A model generated the notes under the pieces. That model ran no database searches and was not told where the DNA came from. It was given only the letters and a program-made list of their open reading frames with translations. From Sinobacterium norvegicum (lineage in GTDB: Bacteria > Pseudomonadota > Gammaproteobacteria > Pseudomonadales > Sinobacteriaceae), in assembly GCF_923077115.1 (NCBI RefSeq), contig NZ_CAKLPX010000004.1, positions 186,001 through 250,000 of the forward strand: a DNA stretch of 64,000 bases, in the 5' to 3' direction. Shown in pieces: positions 46,603 through 60,664 of this stretch; the first letter of the stretch is position 1, and every line of letters starts with the position of its first letter. The translations under genes and the position numbers were made by a program.

Positions 46603-46643
46603 AAAAAAGCCGCTACGGAAGCTTTTCAGTAGCGGCTTTTTTT
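46603..46643. terminator. Bidirectional terminator between the LysE-type gene and gyrB
   Basis: Stem AAAAAGCCGCTAC / GTAGCGGCTTTTT with a 12-nt loop. Both sides carry A/T runs, so it can end the rightward exporter and the leftward gyrB transcripts. Confidence 0.93.
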
Positions 46644-46654
46644 ATTTGAACAAT

Positions 46655-50195
<3,541 letters not shown>

Positions 50196-50235
50196 CCATC
50201 AACAAACGACACCGCTTAATAACAATAGCCACGAC

Positions 50236-51348
50236 TTACAAACGCATTGGCATGATGACATAAAGCGCATCACACAATTCGTTGGCCACAGATTCTTCAA
50301 TCTTGGCCGAGCTATTAGCGTCAACCAACGACAATTTGACATGGGCACAGTTGAGGACGGTTAATACATCCAAGATATAACTGACATTGAAACCGATCTC
50401 GATTGGCGCGCCGTTATACTCCAGACTGACAACCTCTTCAGCCTCTTCCTGTTCAGGGTTGTTGGCAACAATATTAACTGTATCAGAGGCCAGTTTTAAA
50501 CGGACACCGCGATACTTTTCATTTGACAAGATCGCTACACGAGACAACGCTTGCTTGAGCTCAGCTCTGTCAGCATTAGCAATATTAATCGCCCCCTGGG
50601 GCAGCACTCGCTGATAATCAGGGAATTTGCCATCAACCAATTTAGTGGTGAAGGTGAAGTCCGCCGTCTTCGCTCGCAGGTGATTATCACCGAGCGTGAG
50701 CTCAATCTCGTCATCCTCACTCATGAGCAAACGAGCCATCTCCAGCACCCCCTTACGAGGCAGGATAACTTGCCGATCAATCTCGACATCGAGGCTGCGC
50801 TTCAAGGTACACATGGCCAGCCGGTGCCCATCTGTGGAAACAGCCTTGAAAACATTATCCTTTAACTCCCACAGCATGCCATTAAGATAATAGCGAACAT
50901 CCTGCTGAGCCATGGCAAAAGCTGTTGATTCAATTAACTTTTTCAACTCGCCCTGGGTTAAAGTAAATTGGGTGTTACCCGGCTCATCATCGATAGAGGG
51001 AAAATCAGTAGCCGATAGTGTTGATAGGGTGAAACGACTGCGGCCACTCTTAACGATGGCGCGCTGGCCATCAACGGCAAAATCAACCACGGCACCATCT
51101 GGCAAAGACTTGCAGATATCCACCAGCTTCTTGGCAGGCACTGTTACCTGTCCATCTACAAAGGCTGCATCGAGATGAACACGACCATCTAACTCAACCT
51201 CAAGATCGGTACCGGTTAGGGACAAGACGCCATTTTCGATACGCAGCAATACGTTGGATAAAATAGGTAGAGTTTGACGGCGCTCAACTACACCGGCCAC
51301 TAAATTCAGTGGCTGCAATAAAGCTTCACGGGTAATAGTAAATTTCAT
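50236..51348 (-). CDS. dnaN: DNA polymerase III beta subunit (sliding clamp)
   Basis: 370 aa in three clamp domains. It begins MKFTITREALLQPL and ends in the typical YVIMPMRL. Further family marks are RRQTLPILSNVLL and SRFTLSTLSATDFP. It tethers polymerase III to DNA. It lies 34 nt after dnaA and 40 nt before recF, so it is probably co-transcribed with them. Confidence 0.98.
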   Translation of the reverse strand: MKFTITREALLQPLNLVAGVVERRQTLPILSNVLLRIENGVLSLTGTDLEVELDGRVHLDAAFVDGQVTVPAKKLVDICKSLPDGAVVDFAVDGQRAIVKSGRSRFTLSTLSATDFPSIDDEPGNTQFTLTQGELKKLIESTAFAMAQQDVRYYLNGMLWELKDNVFKAVSTDGHRLAMCTLKRSLDVEIDRQVILPRKGVLEMARLLMSEDDEIELTLGDNHLRAKTADFTFTTKLVDGKFPDYQRVLPQGAINIANADRAELKQALSRVAILSNEKYRGVRLKLASDTVNIVANNPEQEEAEEVVSLEYNGAPIEIGFNVSYILDVLTVLNCAHVKLSLVDANSSAKIEESVANELCDALYVIMPMRL

Positions 51349-51382
51349 GAGATTTTTATAGTCCTCGTGTCAGTAGGCACAA

Positions 51383-53002
51383 TTAAGTAGTAAGTGAACG
51401 TAAAAGGTTTTGATAATCTTCCTGAATATCGTTATCAGCACCACGTAGTTCTTTAATCTTTCTGCAAGCATGCAAAACAGTTGTGTGGTCACGACCACCA
51501 AAGCCATCACCTATTTCAGGCAGAGAGTGGTTGGTTAATTCTTTCGATAAAGCCATGGCCATCTGCCTCGGCCTGGCAATAGAGCGAGTGCGACGCTTTG
51601 ATAGAAGGTCGGCAATTTTTATCTTGTAGTATTCAGCAACAGTGCGCTGAATATTATCGATACTGACCTGCTTATCCTGCAGTGCTAATAAGTCCTTTAA
51701 AGACTCCTTGATCAGTGTGATATCTATTTTACGGGCGGTGAAATGCGCGTTAGCAATAACCCGCTTTAAGGCACCTTCAAGCTCTCGTACATTGGAGCGA
51801 ATACGCTGAGCGATGAAAAACGCTGCCTCTGGTGGCAAATCAACCTTGGCCTGCTCCGCCTTCTTCATTAATATGGCAACCCGCGTTTCCAGCTCAGGTG
51901 GCTCTACCGCCACTGTCAGCCCCCAGCCAAAACGAGACTTCAACCTCTCCTCTAAGCCTTTGATTTCTTTCGGGTATCTATCACAGGTCAAAATCATTTG
52001 CTGCCCCCCCTCAAGCAGCGCATTAAAGGTATGGAAAAACTCCTCCTGAGAACGGTCTTTACCAGCAAAGAATTGAATATCATCGATCAGCAACGCATCG
52101 ACGGAGCGATAAAAGCGCTTAAATTCGGTGATTGCATTTAATTGCAGCGCCTTGACCATATCTGCGACAAAACGCTCTGAATTTAGATACACCACCTTGG
52201 CATCGGGGTTTTTCTCAATAATGGCATTGCCAACGGCGTGCATCAGGTGAGTCTTACCCAAGCCGACGCCACCGTACAAGAATAATGGGTTGTATGATCC
52301 ACCCGGGTTCTCTGCCACTTGCGAGGCTGCTGCCCTGGCAAGCTGATTCGATTTACCCTCAACAAAAGTGTCGAAGGTGTAGTGCTCAACCAGATAACTT
52401 TTATGTTTTAAGCCGCCCTCAACCTCGACCTTACGACCGCCGGTGCTGATTTTAGGTTGCCCGATAATCGCGGGGGCAACAGGCACAGGAATAGTGTCAC
52501 CAGACCCTGGCGGCGAGGTAAACAGCTGCCCCTGCTGGGCTGACGCATTAGCTTCAGGCTCTGCTGGCGCGGCCACTGTGTCAGGCTGTCGGCGTCTTGG
52601 TGGCGGGGGGGGCATAGGGCTGGGACGATGCTGAGAGTCGGCCTCTGACGATGGGGCACTCGATGTAAAACTCGGCCTCGGGTCAGTCTGCGCATATCGA
52701 TTAGAGCTTCGTGTTGTTGCCCGACGTCGACGACCGGTAAATTTGGGTATAGCCGCCGCCTGCCCACCAATTTCAACCAAGACATTACCGATGGCTCCAT
52801 CGCTGATATCGCCAACCAACTGAGTGATTCGTGATAAAAACTTATCGCTGACCCACTCTTTGACAAAACGATTAGGTGCCAATAGACACAATTCGCTACT
52901 GGTTGACTCTGCTTGTAATGGTTTTATCCAAGTATGAAACTGTTGCGAGGACAACTCTTCCTCGAGCACAGCTAGACTTTGGTGCCAAACATCTACCGGC
53001 AA
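51383..53002 (-). CDS. dnaA: Chromosomal replication initiator protein DnaA
   Basis: 539 aa. Domain I spans residues 1-81; a long linker rich in Pro, Ser, Arg and Gln spans about 82-203, with a proline run near 131-135. The AAA+ domain has Walker [10 protein letters not shown], Walker [10 protein letters not shown] and box VII/sensor residues; domain IV has [16 protein letters not shown] and [11 protein letters not shown] for DnaA-box binding. The only good start is a TTG at 53002, with AAGG about 9 nt upstream. It initiates replication and heads the dnaA-dnaN-recF-gyrB run. Confidence 0.97.
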   Translation of the reverse strand: MPVDVWHQSLAVLEEELSSQQFHTWIKPLQAESTSSELCLLAPNRFVKEWVSDKFLSRITQLVGDISDGAIGNVLVEIGGQAAAIPKFTGRRRRATTRSSNRYAQTDPRPSFTSSAPSSEADSQHRPSPMPPPPPRRRQPDTVAAPAEPEANASAQQGQLFTSPPGSGDTIPVPVAPAIIGQPKISTGGRKVEVEGGLKHKSYLVEHYTFDTFVEGKSNQLARAAASQVAENPGGSYNPLFLYGGVGLGKTHLMHAVGNAIIEKNPDAKVVYLNSERFVADMVKALQLNAITEFKRFYRSVDALLIDDIQFFAGKDRSQEEFFHTFNALLEGGQQMILTCDRYPKEIKGLEERLKSRFGWGLTVAVEPPELETRVAILMKKAEQAKVDLPPEAAFFIAQRIRSNVRELEGALKRVIANAHFTARKIDITLIKESLKDLLALQDKQVSIDNIQRTVAEYYKIKIADLLSKRRTRSIARPRQMAMALSKELTNHSLPEIGDGFGGRDHTTVLHACRKIKELRGADNDIQEDYQNLLRSLTT

Positions 53003-53439
53003 TGTAAATTCCCTTGCGTAAATAACAACCTACGCGACTAAAAAATTAAAATTCAGCCAAATACTTTAGCAGATGACACCCCCCTTATCCACAACATTCA
53101 CAAGCTATTAACAAGTATTTATTTCCCTTTCTATTCAATAAGTTAAGATATTAAATCATGGCTTGCAATGGTATTAATATCGCGGCCTGCAAAATCAATA
53201 ATGACGCCGACACAAACACACCGTGTGGATAGATTGTTAACAACCGGATGTTGACAAAAAAATCGGCATTTAGACGTCTTTAACCATAATAATCGTTGTA
53301 ATCATTGAGCAAATTCAATACAATTCGCCGTCTTTAAATCCGGTCAGATTATCTGATCAATAATTGAACAATATGTTGTTGGCTAAACAATGTTTTTTGT
53401 TCGTTTAATTCAGCAACTTAATATAGAAAGGGTGACGTC
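53003..53439. other. oriC: dnaA-rpmH intergenic region, candidate oriC
   Basis: 437 nt between divergent dnaA and rpmH, the usual origin site in Pseudomonas. It contains one perfect DnaA box, TTATCCACA at 53085-53093, and one near-match on the minus strand, TGTGGATAG at 53224-53232. An AT-rich stretch (about 53101-53160) lies between them. GATC sites are not clustered. It must also hold promoters of dnaA and rpmH. Confidence 0.6.
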
Positions 53440-53574
53440 ATGAAACGTACTTTTCAACCTAGCGTACTAAAGCGTAAGCGCACCCACGGTTTCCGTTCAC
53501 GTATGGCTACTAAAAGCGGTCGCGCTTTGATCAACCGTCGTCGTGCGAAAGGCCGTAAGCGCTTAGCCGCTTAA
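53440..53574 (+). CDS. rpmH: 50S ribosomal protein L34
   Basis: 44 aa, highly basic: begins [19 protein letters not shown] and ends GRKRLAA. It matches L34 over its whole length. GAAAGGGTG lies before the ATG. It is the first gene of the rightward rpmH-rnpA-yidD-yidC run, and the first gene right of the candidate origin. Confidence 0.98.
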   Translation: MKRTFQPSVLKRKRTHGFRSRMATKSGRALINRRRAKGRKRLAA

Positions 53575-53597
53575 TATAGTAATAGGCACCAGCAATC

Positions 53598-53978
53598 GTG
53601 GCAGCTTGCCCTGAGAAAACCTACGGGTTTGGTAGAGAACTACGATTGCTAACCGCTTTAGACTATAAAACTGTTTTCGACGACGCTCAGTTAAAAGTGG
53701 CCTGCCCACAATTGCTGATTCTAGCGCGTCGAAGCAGCTCCCCCCGCCCACGCCTGGGCCTGATCATCGCCAAAAAAAATGTTAAACTTGCCTGCACACG
53801 CAACCGCTTGAAACGTTTACTGCGCGAAAGCTTTCGTCATCAACAACACCAACTGCCCGAGCTGGATATTGTCGTCATGGCTAGACGCGGTCTTGCTGAT
53901 ATGGACAACTCACAGGTTCACAAGTTAATCGACAAACAATGGAAACGCCTCTGTAAGCGTACCGCTCAATCCACTTAG
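53598..53978 (+). CDS. rnpA: Ribonuclease P protein component
   Basis: 126 aa from a GTG start at 53598. The RNA-binding signature is present as NVKLACTRNRLKRLLRESFR (about residues 61-80). With RNase P RNA it matures tRNA 5' ends. It lies 23 nt after rpmH and 23 nt before yidD; the start lacks a clear ribosome site, so translation may be coupled to rpmH. Confidence 0.95.
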   Translation: MAACPEKTYGFGRELRLLTALDYKTVFDDAQLKVACPQLLILARRSSSPRPRLGLIIAKKNVKLACTRNRLKRLLRESFRHQQHQLPELDIVVMARRGLADMDNSQVHKLIDKQWKRLCKRTAQST

Positions 53979-54001
53979 AAATTTAACGAAGAAAACATGC
54001 T

Positions 54002-54289
54002 ATGAAAAAAATAGCGTTATTATTTATTAAATTTTATCAGTATGTCATCAGCCCAATCATCGGGCCAAGATGTCGTTTCTATCCCACTTGCTCAGAATAT
54101 GCACAACAGGCCATAGAAGATTATGGTGCAGTGAAGGGATCTTTTTTAGCAATTAAACGGATATTACGTTGCCACCCGTTCCATGAAGGTGGTTGTGACC
54201 CCGTCCCACCTGTACAATGTTCTCCATCTGAAGACTCTTGTAGTAAAGAGACGTCATCACCCACTCACTCATCAACGAATCACGACTAG
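54002..54289 (+). CDS. yidD: Membrane protein insertion efficiency factor
   Basis: 95 aa. Short N-terminal amphipathic helix, then the family pattern [13 protein letters not shown] and [13 protein letters not shown] with conserved cysteines. It assists YidC. The last 20 residues (Ser/Thr/His-rich) are not conserved. It ends 2 nt before yidC. Confidence 0.95.
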   Translation: MKKIALLFIKFYQYVISPIIGPRCRFYPTCSEYAQQAIEDYGAVKGSFLAIKRILRCHPFHEGGCDPVPPVQCSPSEDSCSKETSSPTHSSTNHD

Positions 54290-54291
54290 CT

Positions 54292-55983
54292 ATGGATTTT
54301 ATTCGATACGGTCTTATTGCGGCCATTGCAGCCATAGGCATTATGCTTATGAACGAATGGGTACAATTTTCAGACCAAAAACAAACCGAAGTAGCTTCCG
54401 CTCGCAGCAGCCAAGCTATTATTGATACGCCGACAAATGCCAGCGTGCCGACAATTGTGCAACCCAGCAACAGCGAAGAGATCCCCTCTGCTGTTCCCTC
54501 AGCGGAACCGCAGGCAGTCGAAGCTGTTACTCTACCGGCACAGCAGCAGAGCCGTTACACCTCAGTAACCACCGATGTCTTTAATGTTGTGATTGATCAG
54601 CACGGTGGTGATATTGTCTCGGTCTCCCTGCTCAATCACCTCGAAACACAGGGTGAAAACGGCAAGCCCTTCCTACTACTAGAACGAACAGCGCAGCGTA
54701 CCTACGTCGCCCAAAGTGGTTTGATCGGTCAAAATGCCACCGATACTAACAAGGGTCGCCCCATGTTTAGCTCTGCACAATCGAGCTACGACCTAGGCAG
54801 TGCCGACCAACTGAATGTCGACCTAACCTTGAACCAAGACGGTGTGTTGATCACCAAACGTTTCAGCTTTAACCGTGATAGCTACCTGGTCAATGTCGAT
54901 TACCTGATTGATAACCAAACTAGCAACAGCTGGAACGCCACGCTTTATGCACAGCTTAAGCGTGACAACTCTGTCGACCCGGGTGCCAACTCTTCAGGCA
55001 TGGGTATGGCACCATTCCTCGGTGCAGCCACTCGTACCAATGATGACAAGTTCCTCAAGTTTACCTTCAGCAAGATGAAGGACGAGAAATTCAGTGCCGA
55101 CGTCACCAATGGCTGGTTATCGATTGTTCAACACTACTTCATCAGCGCATGGATTCCACCGGCTGAGGGTGAATTTAAATTCACCACACTGGTTACCCGC
55201 GACAATATGAACATCATTCGCTTCAGTGGTGAGAACACAACGGTAGCACCTGGCCAGCAGGGTACTATCAGCTCTTCTTTCTATGCTGGTCCCAAGGATC
55301 AACCCACCCTGGCAGCTATTGCCCCCGGCTTAGATCTTACCGTCGATTACGGTTGGTTATGGATGGTAGCGCAGCCGCTGTTCAAGGCGTTGATTTTTAT
55401 TCATGACATCGTTGGTAACTGGGGCTTTTCAATTATCGTCCTGACTATCTTCATTAAACTGTTGTTCTTTAAACTCTCTGCTGCCAGCTATAAATCGATG
55501 GCGCGAATGCGTAAATTTGCCCCTAAAATGGCGCAAATTAAAGAGCAGTACGGTGATGATCGCCAGAAGACATCACAGGCAATGATGGAGCTTTACAAGA
55601 AAGAGAAAATAAACCCTCTCGGAGGCTGCTTACCGATATTGATTCAGATGCCGGTATTTATCGCGCTGTATTGGGTTTTGATGGAAAGTGTCGAACTGCG
55701 TCACGCACCTTGGATATTGTGGATCCACGATCTCTCGGCGATGGACCCATACTATATATTGCCGGTATTGATGGTCGCCAGTATGTGGTTCCAGCAGACG
55801 TTGAATCCACCGCCACCGGATCCGATGCAGGCAAAAATCATGAAAATGATGCCATTTATGTTTGGTATCTTCTTCCTCTGGTTCCCGGCTGGTCTGGTTC
55901 TTTACTGGGTGGTAAACAACACCTTGTCGATTGCCCAGCAGTGGTATATAACCAAGAAGATTGAGTCAGGCGAAATCAGCTAG
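54292..55983 (+). CDS. yidC: Membrane protein insertase YidC
   Basis: 563 aa. One N-terminal membrane helix, a large periplasmic beta-sandwich domain (about residues 60-340), and the conserved insertase core of five helices with NPLGGCLPILIQMPVFIALYW. It inserts membrane proteins including ATP synthase subunits encoded to the right. It is followed by a strong terminator. Confidence 0.97.
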   Translation: MDFIRYGLIAAIAAIGIMLMNEWVQFSDQKQTEVASARSSQAIIDTPTNASVPTIVQPSNSEEIPSAVPSAEPQAVEAVTLPAQQQSRYTSVTTDVFNVVIDQHGGDIVSVSLLNHLETQGENGKPFLLLERTAQRTYVAQSGLIGQNATDTNKGRPMFSSAQSSYDLGSADQLNVDLTLNQDGVLITKRFSFNRDSYLVNVDYLIDNQTSNSWNATLYAQLKRDNSVDPGANSSGMGMAPFLGAATRTNDDKFLKFTFSKMKDEKFSADVTNGWLSIVQHYFISAWIPPAEGEFKFTTLVTRDNMNIIRFSGENTTVAPGQQGTISSSFYAGPKDQPTLAAIAPGLDLTVDYGWLWMVAQPLFKALIFIHDIVGNWGFSIIVLTIFIKLLFFKLSAASYKSMARMRKFAPKMAQIKEQYGDDRQKTSQAMMELYKKEKINPLGGCLPILIQMPVFIALYWVLMESVELRHAPWILWIHDLSAMDPYYILPVLMVASMWFQQTLNPPPPDPMQAKIMKMMPFMFGIFFLWFPAGLVLYWVVNNTLSIAQQWYITKKIESGEIS

Positions 55984-55996
55984 CCTCACTCAGCAT

Positions 55997-56024
55997 AAAA
56001 AGCCGCCGTAAAGCGGCTTTTTTT
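55997..56024 (+). terminator. Rho-independent terminator after yidC
   Basis: Stem AAAAAGCCGC / GCGGCTTTTT with a 6-nt loop and seven T residues, 14 nt after the yidC stop. Confidence 0.93.
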
Positions 56025-56111
56025 ATACAACAAGGAAACAGAGCGGCTGATTTTAACGATGAAAACGACTAATATTCAGCCATTAATATGCCGAACTACC
56101 GATGACAGACT

Positions 56112-57488
56112 ATGACTACAGCCCTCGACAACGACACCATTGCAGCACTGGCAACAGCACCAGGACGTGGCGGTGTTGGTATCATTCGCATTTCCGGCCC
56201 CAAGGCCAAGGCCATTGCACAACAGATGAGCGATAGTCCGCTGACCCCACGCTATGCACATTACGGCAGTTTTTACGAAGTTATTCACCACACTAAGCAG
56301 CCCCTTGATCAAGGGTTAACATTGTATTTTCCCGGGCCAAACTCCTTTACCGGTGAGGATGTCGTCGAACTACAGGGGCATGGCGGCCCCGTCATTCTCG
56401 ACTGCCTGTTGCGAGAAGTTATTAGCCATGGCGCACGTTTAGCTCGTCCAGGTGAATTTTCTGAACGCGCCTATCTTAACGATAAGATTGACTTAGCCCA
56501 GGCCGAGGCCATAGCCGATTTGATTGACTCGGCCTCAGAACAAGCGGCACGTGGCGCTTTAAGATCCCTGCAAGGTGAGTTCTCTCAACGTATCAACACC
56601 CTGTTGCAAAGCCTGATCAATCTTCGTATCTATGTCGAAGCAGCCATCGACTTCCCCGAAGAGGAAATTGATTTCCTCGCCGACGGTAAGGTTGCTAACG
56701 ACTTAGCCTCTGTGCAAAAAAACCTTACCGAGGTTATGCAGCAGGCCAGGCAGGGCAGTTTATTAAGTGAAGGCATGACCGTAGTCATTGCCGGCAAACC
56801 CAATGCAGGTAAATCAAGCTTACTCAATAGCTTGTCAGGCAAGGAAAGCGCCATCGTCACCGATATTGCCGGAACCACACGGGACGTGTTACGGGAGCAG
56901 ATACAGATTGACGGCATGCCTCTTCATATTATCGATACAGCCGGGCTGCGTGAAAGCGCCGATGTGGTTGAGCAAATAGGCATCGACCGCGCCTGGTCAG
57001 AAATTGAAAAAGCCGACCGAGTCTTACTCGTTGTCGACAGTACCGACACCGAAGAGACAGACCCTCACCGCCTCTGGCCAGACTTTTTCGACAAGCTACC
57101 AGACAGCTTAAAAGTCACGGTGATTCAAAACAAATGCGACCTGAGCAATATGGCGGCAGAGCTTCACAGTGGCGATAATACTGTGATTAGGCTGTCTGCC
57201 AAGGACGGCATTGGTATCGAGCTGCTACGAGACCACTTGAAACAAATCATGGGCTTCCAAGCAGGTGGCGAGGGCAGTTTTACTGCCAGACGCCGACACA
57301 TCACCGCATTAAATACCGCAGAACAATACTTACAAACAGGCGCGGATCAACTGCTTGGCTACGGTGCTGGTGAACTATTAGCAGAAGATTTACGCCTGGC
57401 ACAGAATGCTATCGGTGAAATCACCGGCCAATTTACCCCTGACGACCTACTGGGGAAAATATTCTCCAGCTTCTGTATCGGTAAATAG
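56112..57488 (+). CDS. mnmE: tRNA-5-carboxymethylaminomethyluridine modification GTPase MnmE
   Basis: 458 aa. N-terminal folate-binding domain (with [15 protein letters not shown]), helical domain, and a G domain inserted at about residues 220-380 with [26 protein letters not shown] and NKCD. It ends in the catalytic CIGK. With MnmG it modifies U34 of tRNAs. Confidence 0.98.
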   Translation: MTTALDNDTIAALATAPGRGGVGIIRISGPKAKAIAQQMSDSPLTPRYAHYGSFYEVIHHTKQPLDQGLTLYFPGPNSFTGEDVVELQGHGGPVILDCLLREVISHGARLARPGEFSERAYLNDKIDLAQAEAIADLIDSASEQAARGALRSLQGEFSQRINTLLQSLINLRIYVEAAIDFPEEEIDFLADGKVANDLASVQKNLTEVMQQARQGSLLSEGMTVVIAGKPNAGKSSLLNSLSGKESAIVTDIAGTTRDVLREQIQIDGMPLHIIDTAGLRESADVVEQIGIDRAWSEIEKADRVLLVVDSTDTEETDPHRLWPDFFDKLPDSLKVTVIQNKCDLSNMAAELHSGDNTVIRLSAKDGIGIELLRDHLKQIMGFQAGGEGSFTARRRHITALNTAEQYLQTGADQLLGYGAGELLAEDLRLAQNAIGEITGQFTPDDLLGKIFSSFCIGK

Positions 57489-58093
57489 TCTTACCGGTAA
57501 AGCCCGCCTGCTTGATCCACAGTGCTAACACGGATGTTGTGCACTGACTTATACTCAAAACTGACAACTTACCCTCGCCTTACCCACACACTATCAATAA
57601 CTTAATGAATTAATATAGATCCCCATTATTAGTACAGACCTTGTTAACAACACAGCTGTGAGTAAACCAAGAACAACATGTATACAAAGAGAGAAAAATA
57701 CTTATCCTTTTTTTCACTAGGGTTTGCTGTGCACAAGAGGTGATTATTTATAGGATGAAAACAGGCTGAAAATAGAAAAATTAGGGCTGACTGTATAACT
57801 CAGGTATTTATCCAGTGCTTATCCGATAACTATAGACCGCTAATACAAGCATTTACGACCGACTTATAAATCACCTAAATATTTGATTTAAATGATTAAA
57901 AAACAGTTACCCAGTGAAGTTGGCGCCCTTAATAATAGTAATAATAAAAAGAAAATATATATATAAGATATATGTATAGATATTTAATTAAAGATTAAGA
58001 GATTTAATAGAAAGCTAGTTTTGCTCAATAACCAATAACTCCTTATAATTGCCACTCTTTGAAAATCATCGCTAACTAAGCAGGTTAATTACA
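57489..58093. other. mnmE-mnmG intergenic region, second origin-like segment
   Basis: 605 nt without a gene, strongly AT-rich, with an almost pure A/T stretch at about 57941-58012. Near-consensus DnaA boxes (one mismatch to TTATNCACA or TTATCCACA) lie at 57513-57521 (TGATCCACA), 57580-57588 (TTACCCACA) and 57728-57736 (minus, TTGTGCACA); weaker ones are near 57808 and 57819. E. coli oriC lies upstream of mnmG in the same way. The mnmG promoter is at its right end. Confidence 0.5.
58021..58049 (+). promoter_or_regulatory. Sigma-70-type promoter of mnmG
   Basis: TTGCTC (58021-58026), 17-nt spacer, TATAAT (58044-58049). The -10 is a perfect match and the -35 keeps TTG. The start point would be near 58056, about 38 nt before the mnmG ATG. 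Confidence 0.65.
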
Positions 58094-59998
58094 ATGGACT
58101 ACCCAGAACGTTACGGCGTAATCGTCATCGGTGGCGGGCACGCAGGTACAGAGGCCGCTCTTGCTTCTGCCAGAATGGGTGTCAAAACATTGTTATTAAC
58201 CCATAACATTGAAACCCTAGGAATGATGTCTTGTAACCCGGCCATTGGTGGGATTGGCAAGAGTCATCTGGTAAAGGAAATTGACGCCCTCGGTGGGGCC
58301 ATGGCAACGGCAACGGATTTTGGTGGTATTCAGTTTCGTGTATTAAATCAACGCAAAGGCCCGGCAGTAAGGGCTACTCGGGCCCAAGCTGACCGCGCAC
58401 TGTATCGAGCGGCGATTCGAAACATCCTTGAAAACCAGCCAAACTTACAAATATTTCAACAGTCAGCTGATGATTTAATTGTTGAGGGAGATAACGTTCG
58501 TGGTGTTGTCACCAATACTGGTATTCGTTTCCATGGTGACACCGTCGTCTTAACTGCTGGCACCTTTCTCGGCGGAGTGATTCACGTTGGCATGCAAAAC
58601 AGCAGCGGCGGCCGAGCGGGAGATCCACCGTCAATAGCCTTGGCCCACAGACTGCGTGAACTGCCATTTAGCTTCGACCGATTGAAGACAGGTACGCCAC
58701 CACGAATCGACGCCAAAACTGTCGATTTTTCTGAATTGCAGGAGCAGTGGGGGGATAAGCCCGATCCGGTAATGTCCTACCTAGGGCATGTCAGTCAGCA
58801 TCCTGAGCAGGTGTGTTGCTGGATTACTCATACCAATGAGAAAACCCACGATATTATCCGAGGTGGCCTCGATCGCTCGCCGATGTACTCCGGTGTCATC
58901 GAAGGTGTTGGACCCCGTTACTGTCCTTCGGTAGAGGATAAGATTCATCGCTTTGCCGATAAGAATTCACATCAAATATTTATCGAACCGGAAGGGCTTA
59001 ATACCCATGAGTTATACCCCAATGGTATATCTACCAGCCTACCGTTTGATGTACAGATTAACTTAGTTCGCTCGATTAAAGGCTTTGAAAATGCCCATAT
59101 TACGCGGCCGGGCTACGCCATCGAGTATGACTACTTCAATCCGCAAGAATTGAAATTTAACCTTGAAACCAAACACATGAACGGCCTGTTCTTTGCCGGT
59201 CAGATTAACGGTACCACCGGTTATGAAGAGGCCGGTGCGCAGGGCTTGCTAGCCGGTTCTAATGCCGCTTTGATGTCACAGGGGAAGGAGGGCTGGTGCC
59301 CACGTCGCGATGAGGCTTATCTCGGTGTGCTGGTCGATGATTTGATCAGTATGGGAACAAAAGAACCCTACCGCATGTTTACCAGTCGTGCGGAATATCG
59401 CCTGCTGTTACGTGAGGATAACGCCGACTTACGCCTGACGGAGAAGGGCCGTGAGTTGGGCTTGGTCGACGATGTCCGTTGGGCCGCTTTCTGCGAGAAG
59501 CGTGAGGCTATCGAGCGCGAATCTACCCGTCTGAGCCAAACCTGGGTGCATCCCAAGGTCGAGAATATCGAACAGGTCAATAATACCCTAGGTCAGCCAC
59601 TGACACGGGAATACTCTCTGCTGGAATTATTGCGCCGCCCCAACTTAAGTTATCAACAGGTCGTCGAGCTCGCCGATAACACGGTGGTAGATCCACAGGT
59701 TGCTGAGCAGGTTGAAATACAGGTGAAGTATGCCGGTTATATTGAGCGTCAGCAGGAAGAGATTACTCGTCTGCGTCGTTATGAGAACACTGAATTACCT
59801 GAATCCTTTGATTATCATGGGGTTGAAGGTCTTTCGAACGAAATGAAGCAGAAGCTGACAGAGGCTAGACCAACCTCTCTGGCGCGGGCCTCGAGAATAC
59901 CTGGCGTCACACCTGCTGCCCTATCGCTGTTGTTGGTGTACCTAAAAAAACAAGGCCATCTGGTCAAGGCTCAAGCTGGGGATCAGGCGGTTGGATAA
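58094..59998 (+). CDS. mnmG: tRNA uridine-5-carboxymethylaminomethyl modification enzyme MnmG
   Basis: 634 aa, full length. FAD-binding [12 protein letters not shown] at the N-terminus, [17 protein letters not shown], and the conserved [11 protein letters not shown] and [15 protein letters not shown] segments. It is the partner of MnmE. It heads the mnmG-rsmG-parA-parB run, with its own promoter in the preceding gap. Confidence 0.98.
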   Translation: MDYPERYGVIVIGGGHAGTEAALASARMGVKTLLLTHNIETLGMMSCNPAIGGIGKSHLVKEIDALGGAMATATDFGGIQFRVLNQRKGPAVRATRAQADRALYRAAIRNILENQPNLQIFQQSADDLIVEGDNVRGVVTNTGIRFHGDTVVLTAGTFLGGVIHVGMQNSSGGRAGDPPSIALAHRLRELPFSFDRLKTGTPPRIDAKTVDFSELQEQWGDKPDPVMSYLGHVSQHPEQVCCWITHTNEKTHDIIRGGLDRSPMYSGVIEGVGPRYCPSVEDKIHRFADKNSHQIFIEPEGLNTHELYPNGISTSLPFDVQINLVRSIKGFENAHITRPGYAIEYDYFNPQELKFNLETKHMNGLFFAGQINGTTGYEEAGAQGLLAGSNAALMSQGKEGWCPRRDEAYLGVLVDDLISMGTKEPYRMFTSRAEYRLLLREDNADLRLTEKGRELGLVDDVRWAAFCEKREAIERESTRLSQTWVHPKVENIEQVNNTLGQPLTREYSLLELLRRPNLSYQQVVELADNTVVDPQVAEQVEIQVKYAGYIERQQEEITRLRRYENTELPESFDYHGVEGLSNEMKQKLTEARPTSLARASRIPGVTPAALSLLLVYLKKQGHLVKAQAGDQAVG

Positions 59999-60620
59999 AC
60001 AGTTACGGCAACAGTTAGAGTCAGGTATTAACGGCCTAAATCTCGACTTACCCACAACCACGGTCGATCAGCTGATGGCATATCTGCAGTTACTGATGAA
60101 GTGGAATAAGGCCTATAACCTGACGGCTATTAGAAACCCTGTAGAGATGGTGGATAAGCACATCTTAGACAGTCTTTCGATGGTGCCTTTTATCCATAGG
60201 CAGCGCAATCTTGATGTCGGTACTGGCGCAGGATTACCCGGCATGATCTTGGCGATAGTCTACCCCGACCTTGACTTCACTCTGCTCGATACCAACGGTA
60301 AAAAAACACGTTTTTTGGTGCAGGCCAAGGCCGAGCTAAAACTGGCTAATGTGACGGTAGAGAATCGCCGCGTTGAAACCTGGCATCCCGAGGAGTTATT
60401 CGACGTTGTTATGTCTCGAGCTTTTAGCTCGATTGAAGACATGGTCAACTGGAGTCATCACCTGTTATTGCCCGATGGCAGTTTTATGTTGATGAAAGGT
60501 GTTCATCCCAGTGATGAACTCGACAGTCTTCCCAAAGGCTTTGAATTGTTAACAAGTGAATATTTAAACGTTCCAGGGCTTGACGGCGAGCGCCACCTAT
60601 TAGAGATTAAACGTTCGTAA
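59991..60620 (+). CDS. rsmG: 16S rRNA (guanine-527-N7)-methyltransferase
   Basis: 209 aa from a TTG at 59991 that overlaps the end of mnmG. Family segments are [19 protein letters not shown] and the SAM-binding [11 protein letters not shown]. It methylates G527 of 16S rRNA. No ATG gives a complete N-terminus, so the TTG start and coupling to mnmG are likely. Confidence 0.94.
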   Translation: MDKQLRQQLESGINGLNLDLPTTTVDQLMAYLQLLMKWNKAYNLTAIRNPVEMVDKHILDSLSMVPFIHRQRNLDVGTGAGLPGMILAIVYPDLDFTLLDTNGKKTRFLVQAKAELKLANVTVENRRVETWHPEELFDVVMSRAFSSIEDMVNWSHHLLLPDGSFMLMKGVHPSDELDSLPKGFELLTSEYLNVPGLDGERHLLEIKRS

Positions 60621-60664
60621 AAATTTGTACCGTATCACCGGTTCTCAATCATAAGGATTTTCAC

